A DNA stretch of 64,000 nucleotides from Bacillus subtilis subsp. subtilis (GCA_021733645.1 JAHREJ010000018.1:1-64000), one strand, 5' to 3'; shown: positions 1-8,417, numbered from the stretch's first letter. The notes: generated from the sequence alone by a model not told the origin. Program-made: numbers and translations.

Positions 1-115
1 GATCCACGGTGACCTTGCCAAGCTCAGCGAGTGCAACTTAACCCGGGCAAAACGAAAAATCAACTGGCAAAAGCCTTCACATGTCAACCCTATTTTCACA
101 ACCATACCGGACAGC
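1..115. other. Left-edge intergenic sequence
   Basis: No gene can be supported here. One forward frame ends in a TAA at 38-40 and could be the tail of a gene lying to the left, but only about 12 codons are visible. The remainder is relatively AT-rich for this genome and probably holds the promoter of the DUF456 gene that starts at 116. Confidence 0.3.
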
Positions 116-601
116 ATGGACTATTCATTCATCTTCTATCTGCTAGCGGCCCTGCTGGTCCTGGTGGGCATCGCCGGTATCGTGCTGCCGGCCCTGCCCG
201 GCATACCGCTGGTGTTCGCCGGCCTGCTGGTGGCCGCCTGGACCGACGGCTTCGCGCATGTGGGTTGGGTGCCACTGACCCTGCTCGGCATCCTGACCCT
301 GCTCTCCTTCGCCGTGGACATCCTGGCCACCGTGGTGGGCGCGCAACGGGTGGGGGCCAGCCGCAAGGCGCTGTGGGGCACCGTGCTGGGCAGCATCGCC
401 GGGCTGTTCTTCATGCCGATCGGGCTGCTGGCCGGGCCACTGCTGGGCGCGCTGGCCGGGGAGTACTGGCACACCCGCGAGCTGGGCCGTTCGACCAAGG
501 TGGGCTTTGCCACCTGGCTGGGCATCCTGCTGGGGGTGGCGCTGAAGCTGGCACTGGTCGTGGCGATGCTGGGCCTGTTCGCCTTTGCCTGGTTCTTCTG
601 A
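116..601 (+). CDS. DUF456 family integral membrane protein
   Basis: This is a 161-residue, almost wholly hydrophobic protein of the DUF456 family, whose function is unknown. Hydrophobic stretches cover roughly residues 6-42, 48-72, 84-117 and 128-161, so several inner-membrane helices are likely. Small-residue-rich segments such as GTVLGSIAGLFFMPIG (about 88-103) are typical of the family. The ATG at 116 is taken because the first helix begins right after it; only a weak GGA lies upstream. It stands alone, 142 bases before pldA on the same strand. The family assignment is from overall pattern. No transport or enzymatic role can be read from the sequence. Confidence 0.8.
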   Translation: MDYSFIFYLLAALLVLVGIAGIVLPALPGIPLVFAGLLVAAWTDGFAHVGWVPLTLLGILTLLSFAVDILATVVGAQRVGASRKALWGTVLGSIAGLFFMPIGLLAGPLLGALAGEYWHTRELGRSTKVGFATWLGILLGVALKLALVVAMLGLFAFAWFF

Positions 602-743
602 GCCTGACGCTTTCACACCCTGCGCACGGCCTGGCCCGGCATAAACGCCGAGGCGGGATCACAGGCGTGCGCTGGCAGGAACGGCGGCCAGCGGCCACAC
701 TATCCCGGCAACCCCATTCATTTTTGCCACCTGGCCCGCTTTC

Positions 744-1910
744 ATGACCAACCCGCGCACCCGCACCGCCTTGTTCACCGCCCTGGCCCTGGCCAGTCCC
801 TGCCTGCCGCTGGCAGCGCAGGAAGCCGCGCCGACCCCGGCCTCGCCGGAAGCCTGCGCGCTGGTGGATACCGATGCCGCACGGCTGGCCTGCTACGACA
901 AGCTGTTCGGGCATACCCGCGGTGTCACGGTGGCCGCTGATGCCGCCGCCAGCGCCGCGCAGCAGGCCCGCCGGGAGGAACGCCAGGCCGCACGCAACGC
1001 CGAGGCCGACGCGCCGGCCACGCAACGCGCCCGGCAGCGCCTGGGCGAGTTGTTCAAGAGCGATGGGCATGAAGATGCGCTGGCCAACGCCGGCAAGGGC
1101 TCGCTGCTGGACAGCCGCTGGGAACTGGCGCAGGACTCCAAGCTGGGCGCGTTCCAGCTGCGCGCCTACAAGCCGGTGTACCTGCTGCCGGCCTTCTGGA
1201 CCAGTGACAAGAACCAGACCCCGCAGTCTCCCAACCCGGCCAACACGGTCACCACCCCGCAGCTGCTGGACAGCAACGAGCTGAAGTTCCAGCTCAGCTT
1301 CAAGACCAAGGTGGTGGAAAACCTGTTCGGCGACAACGGCGACATCTGGGCCGGCTATACCCAGAGCTCGCGCTGGCAGGCCTACAACGCCGAGAACTCC
1401 CGGCCGTTCCGCGAGACCAACTACGAGCCGGAAATCATGATGATGTTCCGCAACGGCTACTCGATCGGGGGCTGGCGCGGGCGCATGAGCGGGATCAGCG
1501 TCAACCACATGTCCAACGGGCGCGCCGACCCGTTGTCGCGCAGCTGGAACCGGGTGATCGCCACCATCGGCCTGGACCGCGAAAACTGGGCACTGGTGCT
1601 GCGCCCGTGGTACCGCCTGCCGGAAGACCGCAAGGACGACAACAACCCGGACATCGAAGATTACATGGGCCGCGGCGATGCCACCCTGACCTGGAACCGC
1701 AACGGCCACGAAGTGTCGCTGATGGCGCGGCACTCGCTGCGCGGCGGCGACCGCTCGCACGGCGCGCTGCAGCTGGATTACGGCTTCCCGATCAGCAACC
1801 TGCTGCGCGGCCACGTGCAGGTGTTCGACGGGTATGGCGAGAGCATGATCGACTACAACCACAAGGCCACCTACATCGGCCTGGGCGTGTCGTTGCTGGA
1901 GTGGTACTGA
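744..1910 (+). CDS. pldA: Outer membrane phospholipase A1 (PldA/OMPLA)
   Basis: This calcium-dependent outer-membrane phospholipase hydrolyses phospholipids that have strayed into the outer leaflet. The 388-residue product begins with a signal peptide (about residues 1-25). The catalytic set is visible: His255 and Ser257 in NHMSNG, and Asn269 in SRSWNRV. The His-to-Asn spacing of 14 is the same as His142/Asn156 in the E. coli enzyme. Between signal and barrel there is an extra region of about 90 residues that includes ACYDKLFG, a Cys-bearing motif absent from E. coli OMPLA. The stop codon overlaps the start of the following ArsC-like gene by one base, so the two are probably co-transcribed. 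Confidence 0.92.
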   Translation: MTNPRTRTALFTALALASPCLPLAAQEAAPTPASPEACALVDTDAARLACYDKLFGHTRGVTVAADAAASAAQQARREERQAARNAEADAPATQRARQRLGELFKSDGHEDALANAGKGSLLDSRWELAQDSKLGAFQLRAYKPVYLLPAFWTSDKNQTPQSPNPANTVTTPQLLDSNELKFQLSFKTKVVENLFGDNGDIWAGYTQSSRWQAYNAENSRPFRETNYEPEIMMMFRNGYSIGGWRGRMSGISVNHMSNGRADPLSRSWNRVIATIGLDRENWALVLRPWYRLPEDRKDDNNPDIEDYMGRGDATLTWNRNGHEVSLMARHSLRGGDRSHGALQLDYGFPISNLLRGHVQVFDGYGESMIDYNHKATYIGLGVSLLEWY

Positions 1911-2263
1911 TGGCGGTGACGATCTGGCACAACCCGCGCTGCAGCAACTCGCGCGGGGCGCTGCAGATCCTGCAGGAACACGGCATCGAACCGACCGTGA
2001 TCGACTACCTGAAAGACCCGCCGGACCGGGCCACGCTGCAGGCGCTGGTGGCGGCCGTGGGCGGCGGTGCGCGTGCGCTGCTGCGCGACAAGGAAGCCGC
2101 CTATGCCGAACTCGGGCTGGGCGACCCCGGGCTGGAGGAGGCGGCGCTGATCGAGGCGATGCTGCAGCACCCGGCGCTGATCAATCGCCCGATCGTACGC
2201 ACGCCACGCGGCGTGCGCCTGTGCCGGCCGCCGGAAACGGTGCTGGAAATCCTGCCGGGGTAA
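1910..2263 (+). CDS. ArsC/Spx-family arsenate reductase-like protein
   Basis: The 117-residue protein has the thioredoxin-like ArsC fold of glutaredoxin-dependent arsenate reductases. NPRCSNSRGAL near the N-terminus holds the catalytic Cys11, and RPIVRTPRGVRLCRPPE near the C-terminus matches the family's arginine-bearing loop. The ATG overlaps the pldA stop (TGATG), which implies translational coupling. No other arsenic gene (arsB, arsR or ACR3) is nearby, so it may be a YfgD-like housekeeping member and not part of an arsenic-resistance operon. The fold is clear; the substrate is not. Confidence 0.85.
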   Translation: MAVTIWHNPRCSNSRGALQILQEHGIEPTVIDYLKDPPDRATLQALVAAVGGGARALLRDKEAAYAELGLGDPGLEEAALIEAMLQHPALINRPIVRTPRGVRLCRPPETVLEILPG

Positions 2264-2516
2264 CGCCCCTGTCCAGGTAGCGCCGAGCCATGCTCGGCTG
2301 CACTGCTGCATCACCACTCCGGCTCAATGTCCACAGCGGCTCAGGCAACGATCGCGGTCTTCCCCGCAGCGCAACGGCGGGGAACGATCGCGGCAGAAAC
2401 CGGCACGGGTTGGCAGCGGTGACCTCGCGCAGGCGGGGGGCCGCATCGGTATCCCCGTCGCTGCTGCACGCGGCAAGCAGCAGGGTCAGCAGCAGCACAG
2501 ACAGCATCCTTGGCAT
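2181..2516 (-). CDS. Putative small lipoprotein
   Basis: A minus-strand frame opens with a convincing lipoprotein signal: a hydrophobic run followed by the lipobox LLAAC, with the lipid-accepting cysteine at residue 17. A GGAG ribosome-binding site sits 7 bases before the ATG at 2516. After about 45 residues the sequence becomes arginine-rich and unlike a protein, and the frame runs antisense into the last 83 bases of the ArsC-like gene and through a SMAG palindrome. The true gene may therefore be shorter, or its end may have been altered by a frameshift or repeat insertion. The start is much better supported than the end. No homologue is recognised. Confidence 0.45.
   Translation of the reverse strand: MPRMLSVLLLTLLLAACSSDGDTDAAPRLREVTAANPCRFLPRSFPAVALRGRPRSLPEPLWTLSRSGDAAVQPSMARRYLDRGVTPAGFPAPFPAAGTGARRVACVRSGD
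2277..2298 (+). repeat. SMAG-type GTAG palindromic repeat
   Basis: A GTAG head is followed by the stem GCCGAGC, loop CAT, stem GCTCGGC. This matches the short GTAG-headed palindromes (SMAG/REP family) described in Stenotrophomonas. It lies just 3' of the ArsC-like gene. Confidence 0.75.
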
Positions 2517-2658
2517 GGTCGTGCTCCGAGTTGAAGGGGTACGCATGCGGCACGCGCATCCGCGGCCAATGCAGCGTCGGCTGCCGTTGCAGGCGGTGCT
2601 TCCGCCCGGCGCGGATCGGAGTAACAATGGCGGCGCCCTTGCCCCTGGATGCCAACGG

Positions 2659-3768
2659 ATGGCCCGACCACGACGCTCCTTCTTCGCCTACGCTTCGGCC
2701 CTGCTGGGCCTGCTCAGTCTGATGGGCGTGGCCTGCTTCCACTTTCCAGACCTGTTGACCAGCCGCGAGTTCCGCGCGGTCTACAACGAGCAGTTCGCGC
2801 GCCACCTGCTGCTGGTCGGCCTGGCCGCGGCATTCATCCTGGGGACGTTGGCGATCGTGCGCGACCGCAACAAGCGCATCGCCATGATCGGGGTATGCAG
2901 CGCCACGCTGGCCGTGCTGCTGGGCGGAACCAACGTGCAGTTCGATGCGATCGGCCAGACCCCCTACTCGCTGGGGCTGGACTGGTTCGTGCTGTCGCTG
3001 TTCTTCTCGGCACTGGTGTTTGTCCCCCTGGAACGCTACCTGGGCAGGCGGGCGCTGTCCCCGCTGCGGCCGGGCTGGCGTACCGACGTGGCCTACTTCT
3101 TCATGAGCCACGTGCTGGTGCAGTTCATCCTGATTCTGGTCACCGCCTCCAGCGCCACCGTGGCCGGGCTGGCCGCCTTCCCCAGCGTGAAGCACCTGAT
3201 CCAGTCGCTGCCGGTGTGGCTGCAGTTCCTGGCCGCGGTGTTCGTGGCCGACATGGCCCAGGCGCTGCTGCATCGGGCTTACCACAACGTGCCCTGGCTC
3301 TGGCGCTTCCACGCGGTGCACCACTCCAGCCGCCACATGGACTGGCTGGCCGGGTCGCGCATCCACTTCGTTGAAATCGTGCTCACCCGCAGCTGCGTGC
3401 TGCTGCCGCTGCTGGTGCTGGGCTTCTCCACGGCCGCAGTGAATGCCTACGTGATCCTGGTGGGGCTGCAGGCGGTGCTGGCGCACGCCAACCTGGGCAT
3501 GCGCCTGGGCTGGCTGGAATACGTACTGGTCCTGCCGCGTTACCACCATTGGCACCACGCACGCCAGCAGGACTATATCGACGTCAACTACGCCATCCAC
3601 CTGCCGCTGGTGGACATGCTCATGGGCACCTTCAAGCTGCCCCGCGACCCGGCGCAGTGGCCGCAGGAATATGGGGTGATGAAGCTGGAAACGGTGCCCA
3701 AAGGCATCCTCAGCCAGCACCTGATGCCGTTCCGCGCACGCCGCACCTTCGACGAGTTCGTCGACTGA
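2659..3768 (+). CDS. Sterol desaturase / fatty acid hydroxylase family membrane protein
   Basis: This is a 369-residue membrane protein of the fatty acid hydroxylase superfamily, non-heme diiron enzymes that hydroxylate or desaturate lipids using O2. The histidine clusters that bind the metals are present: HRAYH (205-209), FHAVHH (His218, 221, 222) and HHWHH (296-300). There are hydrophobic segments at about 10-30, 45-65, 75-95, 105-135, 155-180 and 230-270. The open frame continues upstream to 2290, but its extra residues look non-coding and include a repeat, so the ATG at 2659 before a hydrophobic helix is preferred. The exact substrate cannot be told. It is convergent with the GST gene downstream. 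Confidence 0.85.
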   Translation: MARPRRSFFAYASALLGLLSLMGVACFHFPDLLTSREFRAVYNEQFARHLLLVGLAAAFILGTLAIVRDRNKRIAMIGVCSATLAVLLGGTNVQFDAIGQTPYSLGLDWFVLSLFFSALVFVPLERYLGRRALSPLRPGWRTDVAYFFMSHVLVQFILILVTASSATVAGLAAFPSVKHLIQSLPVWLQFLAAVFVADMAQALLHRAYHNVPWLWRFHAVHHSSRHMDWLAGSRIHFVEIVLTRSCVLLPLLVLGFSTAAVNAYVILVGLQAVLAHANLGMRLGWLEYVLVLPRYHHWHHARQQDYIDVNYAIHLPLVDMLMGTFKLPRDPAQWPQEYGVMKLETVPKGILSQHLMPFRARRTFDEFVD

Positions 3769-3789
3769 GCCGCGCCAGGAAAGGCCGCA

Positions 3790-4425
3790 TCAGCGCCAGT
3801 CGGTGATGCCTTCTCGCCGGTAGACCTCGACAAAGGCCGGGCGCGCCTTGAGGCGGTCGGCATAGGCCTTGAGCACCGGCCAGTTGTCGCTTGGCGTGGG
3901 CATGTTGCGCGACCAGCGCAGCAGCATCACCAGCATGAAATCGACCACCCCCGGCTGCTCGCCCAGCACGTAGGGGCCGCCGGCCTGCAGGTGATCGGCC
4001 AACTGCTGCCACGCCGCCTCCAGTTTTACGCGCGCGTGCTGCCGGGTAGCCTCGGTGTGCGCCGGCCCGGCCATTTCCTGCGGGTAGAACCACGCGCGAT
4101 AGGCCGGCTGCACCGTGTTGGCGCACCAGAACATCCAGCGGTACGCCTCGCCCCGTTCAGGGCTGCCGACGGCCGGCAACAGGCCCGCCTGCGGATGCAG
4201 GTCGGCCAGCTGCAACGCAATGGCCGCCGCTTCGGTCATGACCTGGCCGTCGAGCACCAGGGTGGGCACCACGCCGGCCGGATTGAGCGCCAGGTAGGCC
4301 GCCGACTTCTGCTCGCGCGTGTCGAAGTCGAGCAGCACCAGCTGGTGTTCGATGCCCAGCTCGATCAACAGCCAATGCACCACCAGGGAGGCGGTGCTGG
4401 GTGATCCATACAAGGTGGTGGGCAT
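3790..4425 (-). CDS. Glutathione S-transferase family protein
   Basis: This 211-residue protein has an N-terminal thioredoxin fold (about 1-80) with LYGSPSTAS at residues 4-12, the usual position of the glutathione-activating residue. LNPAGVVPTLVLDG carries the cis-proline, and EAAAIALQLAD the glutathione gamma-glutamyl contact. An all-alpha C-terminal domain follows. It would conjugate or reduce small electrophiles or peroxides in the cytoplasm; the substrate class is unknown. It is transcribed on its own, convergent with the hydroxylase gene and divergent from the LysE exporter gene. Confidence 0.88.
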   Translation of the reverse strand: MPTTLYGSPSTASLVVHWLLIELGIEHQLVLLDFDTREQKSAAYLALNPAGVVPTLVLDGQVMTEAAAIALQLADLHPQAGLLPAVGSPERGEAYRWMFWCANTVQPAYRAWFYPQEMAGPAHTEATRQHARVKLEAAWQQLADHLQAGGPYVLGEQPGVVDFMLVMLLRWSRNMPTPSDNWPVLKAYADRLKARPAFVEVYRREGITDWR

Positions 4426-4575
4426 GCGTGGCGCCTGTCAGGGGGAAGCGTCCGATTATGCGCGCCGCGACGGTTGCCGATGGATACAGATGTACGATGC
4501 TGCACGCCGCGGCTGTGGCTGTCGCGCGCCGCCGTGGCCGCCTAGCATGCGCAGCTTCCCCCTTGGAATGCGGCC

Positions 4576-5211
4576 ATGCCGGACCCGTCCAACCTGCTGG
4601 CCTTCGCACTGATCTCACTGGGCATGGTGCTCACCCCCGGGCCGAACATGATCTACCTGGTGTCGCGCTCGATCTGCCAGGGCCGCGCGGCCGGGCTGGT
4701 GTCGCTGGCCGGGATCGCGCTCGGCTTCCTGGTTTATCTGCTGTGCGCGGCGCTGGGCATCACCGCATTGCTGATGGCCGTGCCGCACGCCTACGACGTG
4801 CTGCGCATCGCCGGCGCGTTGTACCTGCTGTACCTGGCCTGGCAGGCGCTGCGTCCGGGTGCGCGCTCGCCGTTCCAGCTGCGCGACCTGCACCGCGACA
4901 GCCCGCGCCGGTTGTTTGCGATGGGCCTGTTCACCGCGCTGCTCAACCCGAAGATCGCGGTGATGTACCTGTCGCTGCTACCGCAGTTCATCCAGCCCAG
5001 CGGACACGGCAGCGTGATGGCGCAATCGGTACTGCTGGGGCTGGTGCAGATCGCCACCAGCCTGGGCGTCAATGCACTGATCGTGCTGGGCGCCGGCGGC
5101 ATCGCCGCCTTCCTGGCGGGGCGGCCACGCTGGCAGGCCGTGCAACGCGTGCTGATGGGCACCGTGTTGGGCGGATTGGCGTTGCGCATGCTGGTGGACG
5201 GGCGGCGCTGA
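4576..5211 (+). CDS. LysE/RhtB family amino acid exporter
   Basis: This 211-residue inner-membrane exporter belongs to the LysE/RhtB family, which uses the proton gradient to expel amino acids or analogues. The family signature near the N-terminus is clear (GMVLTPGPNMIYLVSRS, about 15-31), and further on LNPKIAVMYLSLLPQF is also typical. About six hydrophobic segments can be counted. It is followed by a strong bidirectional terminator shared with the convergent fumarase gene. The transported compound cannot be predicted. No regulator gene lies beside it. Confidence 0.9.
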   Translation: MPDPSNLLAFALISLGMVLTPGPNMIYLVSRSICQGRAAGLVSLAGIALGFLVYLLCAALGITALLMAVPHAYDVLRIAGALYLLYLAWQALRPGARSPFQLRDLHRDSPRRLFAMGLFTALLNPKIAVMYLSLLPQFIQPSGHGSVMAQSVLLGLVQIATSLGVNALIVLGAGGIAAFLAGRPRWQAVQRVLMGTVLGGLALRMLVDGRR

Positions 5212-5217
5212 GCGCGC

Positions 5218-5240
5218 GCCGGGCCCCGCTGCGGGCCTAC
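5218..5240 (-). repeat. SMAG-like GTAG palindrome
   Basis: On the minus strand GTAG is followed by GCCCGC, AGC and a GC-rich complement, resembling the other GTAG palindromes. It lies between the lysE stop and the terminator. The stem is imperfect. Confidence 0.4.
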
Positions 5241-5254
5241 CGGGATCGGGAATG

Positions 5255-5282
5255 AAAAACGGCGCCCTGCGGCGCCGTTTTT
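5255..5282. terminator. Bidirectional rho-independent terminator (lysE / fumarase)
   Basis: The sequence runs AAAAAC, GGCGCC, loop CTGC, GGCGCC, GTTTTT. A 12-bp stem with A and T tracts on both sides fits termination of both the convergent lysE and fumarase transcripts. Confidence 0.9.
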
Positions 5283-5321
5283 CAGTGTGGGCTGCCGGCC
5301 AACGGCCAGCACCCAGGCCTA

Positions 5322-6839
5322 TCAGGCCACCACCACCGGAATCTTGCCGATCCGGGCCTGCCATTCGCGCGGGCCGGTGATGTGCACCGATTCGCCGGTG
5401 GAATCCACCGCCACGGTCACCGGCATGTCCTGCACGGTGAACTCGTAGATGGCTTCCATGCCCAGATCAGCGAAACCGACCACCTTGGCCGCCTTGATCG
5501 CCTTGGAGACCAGGTAGGCCGAACCGCCGACGGCCATCAGGTAGGCCGACTTGTTGTCACGGATCGCCTCGATCGCCGCCGGGCCGCGCTCGGCCTTGCC
5601 GACCATGCCCAGCAGGCCGGTCTGTTCCAGCACCTGGCGGGTGAACTTGTCCATGCGGGTGGCGGTGGTCGGGCCGGCCGGGCCCACCACTTCGTCGCGC
5701 ACCGGATCGACCGGGCCCACGTAGTAGATGAAACGGCCCTTCAGGTCGACCGGCAGCGGCTCGCCCTTGTCCAGCATTTCCACGATGCGCTTGTGGGCGG
5801 CGTCGCGGCCGGTCAGCAGCTTGCCGTTGAGCAGCAGGGTCTGGCCAGGCGTCCAGCTGGCCACGTCTTCGGGGGTGATCGTGTCGAGGTCGACGCGGGT
5901 GCCCTTGGAGGCGTCATAGGTGATCTGCGGCCAGTCTGCCAGCGACGGCGGGTCCAGCATCACCGGGCCGCTGCCGTCCAGGGTGAAGTGCGCATGGCGG
6001 GTCGCCGCGCAGTTGGGGATCATCGCCACCGGCAGGTTGGCCGCGTGGGTGGGGAAGTCCTTGACCTTGATGTCCAGCACGGTGGTCAGGCCGCCCAGGC
6101 CCTGCGCGCCGATGCCCAGCGCGTTGACCTTGTCGAACAGCTCCAGGCGCAGTTCCTCGGCGCGGTTGGACGCACCACGGGCCTTGAGCTCGTTGATGTC
6201 GATCGGCTCCATCAGCGATTCCTTGGCCAGCAGCATCGCCTTCTCGGCGGTGCCGCCGATGCCGATGCCCAGCATGCCCGGCGGGCACCAGCCAGCGCCC
6301 ATGGTCGGCACGGTCTTGAGCACCCAGTCCACGATCGAGTCGGACGGATTGAGCATGGCGAACTTGCTCTTGGCTTCCGAACCACCGCCCTTGGCCGCCA
6401 CGATCACCTCGACGTGGTCACCTGGCACCACCTTGACGTTGACCACGCCGGGGGTGTTGTCCCTGGTGTTGGTACGCTTGCCGGCCGGATCGGCCAGCAC
6501 CGAGGCGCGCAGCTTGTTGTCGGGGTGATTGTAGGCGCGCCGCACGCCTTCGTTGGCCATGTCTTCCACGCCCATGGTGGCATCGTCCCAGCGGACGTTC
6601 ATGCCGATTTCCAGGAACACGGTGACGATGCCGGTGTCCTGGCAGATCGGGCGGTGGCCTTCGGCGCACATCCGTGAATTGATCAGGATCTGGGCCATCG
6701 CTTCCTTGGCGGCCGGCGATTCTTCGCGCTCATAGGCCGCGTTGAGGCTCTTGATGTAATCGACCGGGTGGTAGTACGAGATGTACTGCAGCGCGTCGGC
6801 GATGGACTGGATGAGGTCTTCCTGCTTGATCGATGTCAC
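5322..6839 (-). CDS. fumA: Fumarate hydratase, class I (iron-sulfur)
   Basis: This is a 505-residue iron-sulfur fumarase catalysing fumarate to malate in the TCA cycle. It contains the fused alpha (N-terminal) and beta (C-terminal) halves of class I enzymes. NSRMCAEGHRPICQDTG (54-70) carries Cys66, the first cluster ligand, and GWCPPGMLGIGIGG a further conserved block with a cysteine. The beta domain includes GPAGPTTATRMD. At 505 residues it matches the single-chain FumA/FumB type used by xanthomonads. It is monocistronic, with its terminator shared with lysE. Whether to call it fumA or fumB is a naming choice. Confidence 0.93.
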   Translation of the reverse strand: MTSIKQEDLIQSIADALQYISYYHPVDYIKSLNAAYEREESPAAKEAMAQILINSRMCAEGHRPICQDTGIVTVFLEIGMNVRWDDATMGVEDMANEGVRRAYNHPDNKLRASVLADPAGKRTNTRDNTPGVVNVKVVPGDHVEVIVAAKGGGSEAKSKFAMLNPSDSIVDWVLKTVPTMGAGWCPPGMLGIGIGGTAEKAMLLAKESLMEPIDINELKARGASNRAEELRLELFDKVNALGIGAQGLGGLTTVLDIKVKDFPTHAANLPVAMIPNCAATRHAHFTLDGSGPVMLDPPSLADWPQITYDASKGTRVDLDTITPEDVASWTPGQTLLLNGKLLTGRDAAHKRIVEMLDKGEPLPVDLKGRFIYYVGPVDPVRDEVVGPAGPTTATRMDKFTRQVLEQTGLLGMVGKAERGPAAIEAIRDNKSAYLMAVGGSAYLVSKAIKAAKVVGFADLGMEAIYEFTVQDMPVTVAVDSTGESVHITGPREWQARIGKIPVVVA

Positions 6840-6977
6840 GACTTGCTCGCTTGCTGGAGGCTGGCGGGGGTTCAGCCCATCATTTTACCCCCTGGGGCCG
6901 CCAAGGGGGCCGCCATGCCCGAAACAACCCGCGGCATCGCCCCGGTGCGGTATCTGCGGCACAGTGGCCCTGTCTCC

Positions 6978-7004
6978 TGTCACAACCGCGCCCCTGGCGG
7001 CGTC
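6978..7004 (+). promoter_or_regulatory. ECF41-type promoter of the sigma factor gene
   Basis: TGTCACA (6978-6984), 16 bases, then CGTC (7001-7004). This matches the published ECF41 target promoter in sequence and spacing. The expected transcription start is only a few bases before the ATG at 7013, so the message would be nearly leaderless. It implies autoregulation. Confidence 0.8.
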
Positions 7005-7012
7005 CTCCCGGC

Positions 7013-7906
7013 ATGACCCCGACCGATACCTTCCAGACCCACCGTCCCCGCCTGTTCGCCCTGGCCTACCGCCTGCTGGGCAGCCGCAGCGATGCCGAAG
7101 ACATCGTCCAGGACGCCTGGCTGCGGTGGCAGGGCGCTGACACCGCCACCATCGGCGACCCGGAAGGCTGGCTGGTGACCGTCACCACCCGGCTCGGCCT
7201 GGACCGCATGCGCGCCGCGCGCAACGCCCGGATCGACTACGTGGGGCCGTGGCTGCCCGAGCCGCTGGAGATCACGCTGGACCCCGACCCGCTGCACGAC
7301 CCGGCCCAGCGCCATGCGCTGGCCGACGAGGTCTCGGTGGCCTTCCTGGCCCTGCTTGAACAGCTGGGTCCCGACGAGCGCGCCGCGTTCCTGCTCAAGG
7401 ACGTCTTTGACTACGACTACCCCGACATCGCCCCGCTGCTCGACCACACCCCGGCCAACTGCCGCCAGTTGGTGCACCGCGCCCGCCAGCGCCTGCAGGC
7501 GGGGACGCCGCGTTTCGAGGTAAGCGCCGGGCAACACCGCGACCTGCTGACCCGCTTCATGCACGCCTCCCAGCGCGGCGACCAGGCCGCCATCCGGGCG
7601 CTGCTGCATGCCAATGCCGAGATGATTTCCGACGGTGGTGGCCGGGTCACCGCGGCGATCCGCCCGTTGCGCGGGGCCGAGCGCATCGCCCAACTGTACT
7701 GGGCCATCGCGCGGCGCAACGGTGCGCACCCGGCACGGATCGGCAGCGTCAACGGCGAGCCGGCCATCCTGCGCTTCCAGGGCGGGCAGCTGCACTCGAT
7801 CACCCTGGTCAGCGTGGACGGCGAGCGCATCGCGCGGGTGCTGAGCGTGCTGAATCCGGAAAAACTCGGCGCGCTTGTCACAGCGCGCGACCCGGGCGCG
7901 TCCTAG
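7013..7906 (+). CDS. ECF41-group RNA polymerase sigma factor (SigJ-like)
   Basis: This 297-residue ECF sigma factor has region 2 at about 10-75 (FALAYRLLGSRSDAEDIVQD) and region 4 at about 110-160. A fused C-terminal SnoaL-like domain follows, containing the hallmark D207-GGG motif of ECF41. WLPEP in the linker (about residue 80) is also characteristic. In this group the C-terminal extension tunes sigma activity, and no separate anti-sigma gene is needed; none is seen here. The next gene encodes a carboxymuconolactone-decarboxylase-like protein, the usual ECF41 partner, and both genes carry the same promoter. The frame is open far upstream, but the ATG at 7013 fits the group's short N-terminus and the promoter position. 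Confidence 0.9.
   Translation: MTPTDTFQTHRPRLFALAYRLLGSRSDAEDIVQDAWLRWQGADTATIGDPEGWLVTVTTRLGLDRMRAARNARIDYVGPWLPEPLEITLDPDPLHDPAQRHALADEVSVAFLALLEQLGPDERAAFLLKDVFDYDYPDIAPLLDHTPANCRQLVHRARQRLQAGTPRFEVSAGQHRDLLTRFMHASQRGDQAAIRALLHANAEMISDGGGRVTAAIRPLRGAERIAQLYWAIARRNGAHPARIGSVNGEPAILRFQGGQLHSITLVSVDGERIARVLSVLNPEKLGALVTARDPGAS
7877..7903 (+). promoter_or_regulatory. ECF41-type promoter of the CMD-like gene
   Basis: TGTCACA (7877-7883), 16 bases, then CGTC (7900-7903). It is the same arrangement as at 6978-7004. It straddles the last codons of the sigma gene and lies 43 bases before the partner gene, which would therefore be the direct target of the sigma factor. Confidence 0.82.
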
Positions 7907-7945
7907 GGTTGAAGACGGCCAAACGGGGCCGTCATGGAGTCTGCA

Positions 7946-8389
7946 ATGTCTGCTTCGCCCCGCGTTCCCTATTTCCGTCTCGCCCATGAGGCCATCAAGG
8001 CCCTGCTGGCCACCAGCAAGGCGGTGCATGAGAGTTCGATCGACCCCACGTTGATGGAGCTGGTCTTCCTGCGCGTGTCGCAGATCAATGGCTGCGGCTA
8101 CTGCATGGACATGCATGGCACGGCCCTGCGCAAGGGCGGCATCGAGCCGCGCAAGCTGGACACGCTGCCGGCATGGCACGAAAGCCGCTTCTTCGACGCG
8201 CGCGAACGCGCCGCACTGGGCTGGGCCGAAGCCCTGACGCGCCTGCCCGACGGCGCGCCGTCCGACGCGGCCTTCGCTGCACTGGCACCGCACTTCGATG
8301 AAAAGGGCATCAGCGACCTGAGCGTGGGCGTGGCGGTGATCAACGCCTGGAACCGCCTGGGCGCGGGGTTGCTGCCGCCGCTGCCGTAA
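7946..8389 (+). CDS. Carboxymuconolactone decarboxylase (AhpD-like) family protein
   Basis: This 147-residue alkylhydroperoxidase/CMD-fold protein carries the redox motif C50-G-Y-C53-M-D-M-H57 (CxxCxxxH), as in AhpD-like proteins. It is the typical COE partner (carboxymuconolactone decarboxylase, oxidoreductase or epimerase) of an ECF41 sigma factor. A peroxide- or electrophile-handling role is likely, but the substrate is unknown for the family. Two ATGs are possible, at 7934 and 7946. The latter is chosen because GGAG lies 6 bases before it. A hairpin terminator follows at 8418. Confidence 0.9.
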   Translation: MSASPRVPYFRLAHEAIKALLATSKAVHESSIDPTLMELVFLRVSQINGCGYCMDMHGTALRKGGIEPRKLDTLPAWHESRFFDARERAALGWAEALTRLPDGAPSDAAFAALAPHFDEKGISDLSVGVAVINAWNRLGAGLLPPLP

Positions 8390-8417
8390 GGGTGCGCGCC
8401 ATCGCATGCGCGCGGCC

